Below the pieces are notes generated by a model. It had not been told where the DNA came from and did no database searches. It worked only from the letters and a program-made list of their open reading frames with translations. 8,250 nucleotides of DNA from Deltaproteobacteria bacterium (GTDB taxonomy: Bacteria > Desulfobacterota > Desulfobacteria > Desulfobacterales > JAUVGT01), in assembly GCA_030593645.1 (NCBI GenBank), contig JAUVGT010000220.1:1-8250 (forward strand), in the 5' to 3' direction. Shown one piece after another: positions 7,401 through 8,250 of the stretch. Both the position numbers and the translations under genes were made by a program. Within the stretch, counting starts at the first letter, position 1, and every line of letters begins with the position of its first letter.

Positions 7401-7476
7401 AACCCCTGTCGTCATGAATCAGGTAAAAATCACTTAGATTATGAAAAATAGTATGATACTTTGTATCACTATTCAT
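4441..7476 (-). CDS. Soluble hybrid histidine kinase: PAS-GAF-GAF-PAS-HisKA-HATPase-receiver
   Basis: From ATG at 7476 this is a 1011-residue cytoplasmic sensor with no membrane segments. Domains in order are PAS (about 7-115, ending FQDITEK), GAF (about 122-279), a second, more diverged GAF-like domain (about 297-474) and PAS (about 482-600, ending LSDITER). A coiled-coil linker (about 600-634) precedes HisKA with AGGIAHDFNN, phosphoacceptor H649. The ATPase has NLCTNAYQA (757-765), DTGHGI (805-810), IFEPFFTTK and GGGSGMGLSVV (829-839). The receiver (about 890-1008) has D895/D896, acceptor D941 in ITDHIMPNLSG, T969 and K991. All expected catalytic residues are present. With no output domain it presumably signals through a phosphotransfer partner or a response regulator encoded elsewhere. 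The ligands of its four sensory domains cannot be read from sequence. An AAGGA (complement of 7491-7495) lies 14 bases before ATG, rather far. An in-frame TTG at 7509 would add 11 residues but has no Shine-Dalgarno. Confidence 0.95.
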   Translation of the reverse strand: MNSDTKYHTIFHNLSDFYLIHDDRGFILESNLHTLDGIGYSEKELTGFDLRNLITEDLHAGFKDYLKQVKTKGRAKGQCKILSSKGNLHELDYHSSLLSHENPDQVIVAFQDITEKLLAEKINTTLFKISNAVNTTLNTDDLLKSFHTILGEVMDVTNFFIGFYNKEGDHLDFVYFIDEIEGSYDSSNISQKGTLSYEVILKKKPLLIKKKEMEAFLIKENKEPIGPIAEAWLGVPLSIKNEVIGVVVVQSYHNPDLYSWKDANLLMSISDQIAIAIQRKQAEEALKFSQDQIKNLSMQTETFSLAAASMIAIKDEKEIFDRISQAIIEYSDYSRLIMSFFQDTHPYREIIGYGGFTLAEIDGVREFPFSQSKLINMLAKGIQVGQFSVYIPHTMKEILGDEEGILFGSGPLPASEDAWHPEDNLFVAMNDDKGEIIGVISVDTPKSGKKPNNETVRPLEIFSSLISQIIINKKALEQKRITEEKYRIILENIEEGYYEIDLKGKIIFISDTACKILGCPHNELINRVPRRLIQKKDIRDFYGAFKKAYDSGKTLKGQSFVYLHQDGLKRNVEITITPIKDPENQITGFRGILSDITERITKEKQLHEYQNHLADLVSERTIELENVNKQLRQSQKMESIGTLAGGIAHDFNNILYPIIGFSELAQDMAPKGSLLFSNLEEIIIAATRAQKLVEQILTFSRQTEEITKPIQVSPILKEAIKMLKGILPPSIRIDHSLCREHGVLLADPTQIYQVIVNLCTNAYQAMSENGGVLSISISEKHIDSEGRDHDRSITAGNYLRLTVTDTGHGINDEIKERIFEPFFTTKGIGGGSGMGLSVVHGIIKKYNGYIELESEIGKGTTFNVFFPRYDMKLEKESKYSTDIIKGGNEYILIVDDEIQIVRMMQQMLKSLGYRTNMRTSSVEALELFRANPQKFDLVITDHIMPNLSGLNLAKEMKIINPDVPIILCTGYSEIVTEEQTKAAGISRYVMKPLVKKEMALLIREALDEWDN

Positions 7477-7600
7477 GGATTCACGGTTGTTCCTTATTGG
7501 GTGGTTCAAAATTATTTATGCGAATTAACAGCAGGAAATGGGCACTTTCCCTCACAATCATCGGTGCTTGAAAATACAAAGCAGGAAAAACGCTGTGAAA

Positions 7601-7616
7601 TATGAACGTATGAACG
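7601..7616. repeat. Two perfect tandem copies of TATGAACG
   Basis: TATGAACG occurs twice head to tail and is followed by TAT, so the phase continues for three more bases. It lies just downstream of the predicted transcription start of the second kinase, within its leader. It could be a paired binding site or simple slippage. Nothing distinguishes these. Confidence 0.6.
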
Positions 7617-7622
7617 TATTGG

Positions 7623-7661
7623 ATTATTCTATCAAAAATAGAAGAATTCATCAAGTGAATT
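7623..7661. promoter_or_regulatory. Two abutting palindromes covering the -10 and -35, operator-like
   Basis: TTCTAT (7627-7632), loop CAAAA, ATAGAA (7638-7643) is a perfect inverted repeat. It extends with one mismatch to ATT (7623-7625) and AAT (7645-7647), and it covers the -10 and the spacer. AATTCA (7645-7650), TCAAG, TGAATT (7656-7661) is a second perfect inverted repeat over the -35. Such placement is typical of repressor operators, but the regulator is unknown, and A/T-rich DNA produces some palindromes by chance. Confidence 0.4.
7626..7654 (-). promoter_or_regulatory. Sigma-70 promoter of the second hybrid kinase
   Basis: On the minus strand TTGATG (complement of 7649-7654) and TAGAAT (complement of 7626-7631, five of six to consensus) are separated by exactly 17 bases. 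Transcription should start near 7619, about 140 bases before the ATG at 7476. Confidence 0.55.
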
Positions 7662-7757
7662 GAATATTGAGCAGCAATTCTCGGTGAACATAGAAGACAT
7701 TGATAAACTTGAAAATCAGCAGATAATGACATTTGTCTTTCGTAAAATCTAAAACAG

Positions 7758-8010
7758 CGTCATTCCGGATACCGGACTTGTCCGCCATAACCTCGGTAGC
7801 GGTGGATCAAATCCGCCACAGGCTGCGCAGAGCTTAAGATCCGGGCACAAAGTGAAGCTTTAGCGCTATCCAGTTTGTCCACCATAGCCTCCTGACCGCC
7901 ATCTTGTCTCGGCGAAGCCTTTGGCGAAGACGGAAGTTTTAGCGACGGAGGTTGGCGAAGGAGGGGAAAGTACCTAATGTTACTGGATTCCCGTTTCCAC
8001 GGGAATGACG
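7758..8010. repeat. 253-bp repetitive element bounded by CGTCATTCC and GGAATGACG
   Basis: The ends are perfect 9-bp inverted repeats. Each is itself next to a hairpin: TCCGG-ATA-CCGGA (7764-7776) on the left and ATTCCCGT-TTCC-ACGGGAAT (7988-8007) on the right. Inside are a further stem GGTGGAT-CAA-ATCCGCC (7801-7817, one G/T pair) and a direct repeat TTGTCC[GA]CCATA[AG]CCTC (7778-7794 and 7875-7891). GGCGAAG also occurs three times (7911-7917, 7923-7929, 7954-7960). GTCATTCCCG...CGGGAATGAC ends are common in dispersed bacterial repeats. No clear target duplication flanks it. An open frame crossing it on the minus strand is low-complexity and not credible as protein. Confidence 0.6.
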
Positions 8011-8046
8011 TTGCGAAGTGCGTTTGCTTATTTATAGATCGTTCAC

Positions 8047-8055
8047 CAAGAATTG
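8047..8055. repeat. Left copy of 9-bp target-site duplication CAAGAATTG
   Basis: The identical sequence occurs at 8205-8213, immediately outside the terminal inverted repeats of the element between them. The match stops at both sides, giving exactly nine bases. Confidence 0.7.
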
Positions 8056-8204
8056 ACGGTCTCGTAAAAAGTCCAACTTCTGCGTTGTGCTGCATTTTGC
8101 AATGATTCAACGTACGATAAGTACGCTTCATCATTACAAATTTTGCACGCCTTGAATTTGAACTCTTTACGAAACCGTCTAATTCGGACTTTTTACGAGA
8201 CCAT
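8056..8204. mobile_element. 149-bp MITE-like non-autonomous element with 19-bp terminal inverted repeats
   Basis: The left end is ACGGTCTCGTAAAAAGTCC (8056-8074). The right end, read on the minus strand (8204-8186), is ATGGTCTCGTAAAAAGTCC, identical except at the second base. The element encodes no protein, so mobility would need a transposase supplied in trans. The interior is a long imperfect palindrome centred on CGTAC-GATAA-GTACG (8111-8125). A second, more diverged inner right end (8157-8179) pairs with the left end. A 9-bp duplication flanks the outer ends. Similar GGTYTCGTAAAAAGTC repeats are, from memory, scattered in Desulfobacterota genomes. The source transposon family cannot be named from sequence alone; a 9-bp duplication fits several families. 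Confidence 0.75.
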
Positions 8205-8213
8205 CAAGAATTG
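8205..8213. repeat. Right copy of 9-bp target-site duplication CAAGAATTG
   Basis: Exact match to 8047-8055, directly abutting the outer right inverted repeat of the MITE-like element. Confidence 0.7.
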
Positions 8214-8250
8214 CTGTCGCAAAAATTACAGCCTTGACTTTCAAAGAAGA

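Larger units (their letters stand above)
7477..7757. other. Leader and upstream region of the second hybrid kinase
   Basis: No believable gene lies here. An 83-codon minus-strand frame overlaps the kinase start but has no recognisable features. The region holds the kinase promoter and palindromes (about 7623-7661), an 8-bp tandem repeat (7601-7616), a GGAAA/TTTCC inverted repeat around GGGCAC at about 7534-7550, and an untranslated leader of roughly 140 bases. Confidence 0.55.

Noticed and set aside
7477..7509. TTG start adding 11 residues to the second kinase
   Set aside because: There is no Shine-Dalgarno before the TTG; the downstream ATG at 7476 has an AAGGA, though at long spacing, and the PAS domain begins just after it.
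7601..7616. Start of a CRISPR-like or longer tandem array
   Set aside because: Only two 8-bp units with no spacers.
7481..7732. 83-codon minus-strand open frame upstream of the second kinase
   Set aside because: It overlaps the kinase start, crosses the predicted promoter and shows no family features.
7760..8134. 124-codon minus-strand open frame
   Set aside because: It runs through two repetitive elements with hairpins and inverted repeats, has no recognisable domain, and its composition follows the repeats.

Overview
The window reads as ordinary chromosome of an anaerobic-type Desulfobacterota (deltaproteobacterial) relative. This is an inference from gene style: large soluble hybrid histidine kinases with PAS/GAF sensing, a cytidylate-kinase-like protein of the kind common in that group, moderate-to-low GC, and dispersed CGTCATTCC-type and inverted-repeat elements. 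No rRNA, tRNA, CRISPR array or transposase gene is visible.

Layout. Bases 1-80 hold the 5' part of a cold-shock-domain protein gene on the minus strand. Bases 81-512 are a divergent intergenic region. It carries the cold-shock leader, in which the ribosome-binding site can pair with an upstream copy of its complement, and a likely promoter for the next gene. Bases 513-3329 (+) encode a 938-residue soluble hybrid histidine kinase. Its N-terminal third is a tandem duplication of an unrecognised alpha/beta-looking module, followed by PAS, HisKA, HATPase and receiver domains. Converging on it is a 253-residue cytidylate-kinase-like protein (3398-4159, -). Bases 4160-4440 are mostly non-coding, with one possible 36-residue ORF and a terminator. 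Bases 4441-7476 (-) encode a second soluble hybrid kinase of 1011 residues: PAS-GAF-GAF-like-PAS-HisKA-HATPase-receiver. Its promoter region (about 7623-7661) is covered by two abutting palindromes. From 7758 to the end the DNA is repetitive: a 253-bp element bounded by CGTCATTCC/GGAATGACG, then a 149-bp MITE-like element with 19-bp terminal inverted repeats and a 9-bp direct repeat (CAAGAATTG) that looks like a target-site duplication.

How the genes may work together. Both kinases are cytoplasmic by sequence, end in a receiver and lack a DNA-binding output, so each probably passes phosphate to a partner encoded elsewhere. They share related PAS and H-box segments and look like paralogues. 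The three complete main genes are separately transcribed, with convergent or independent promoters, so nothing here shows that they form one pathway. I do not see a defence system or biosynthetic cluster. The best candidates for something undescribed are the duplicated N-terminal sensory module of the first kinase, the self-sequestering cold-shock leader, the palindrome-covered promoter of the second kinase, and the MITE with a duplicated right end.
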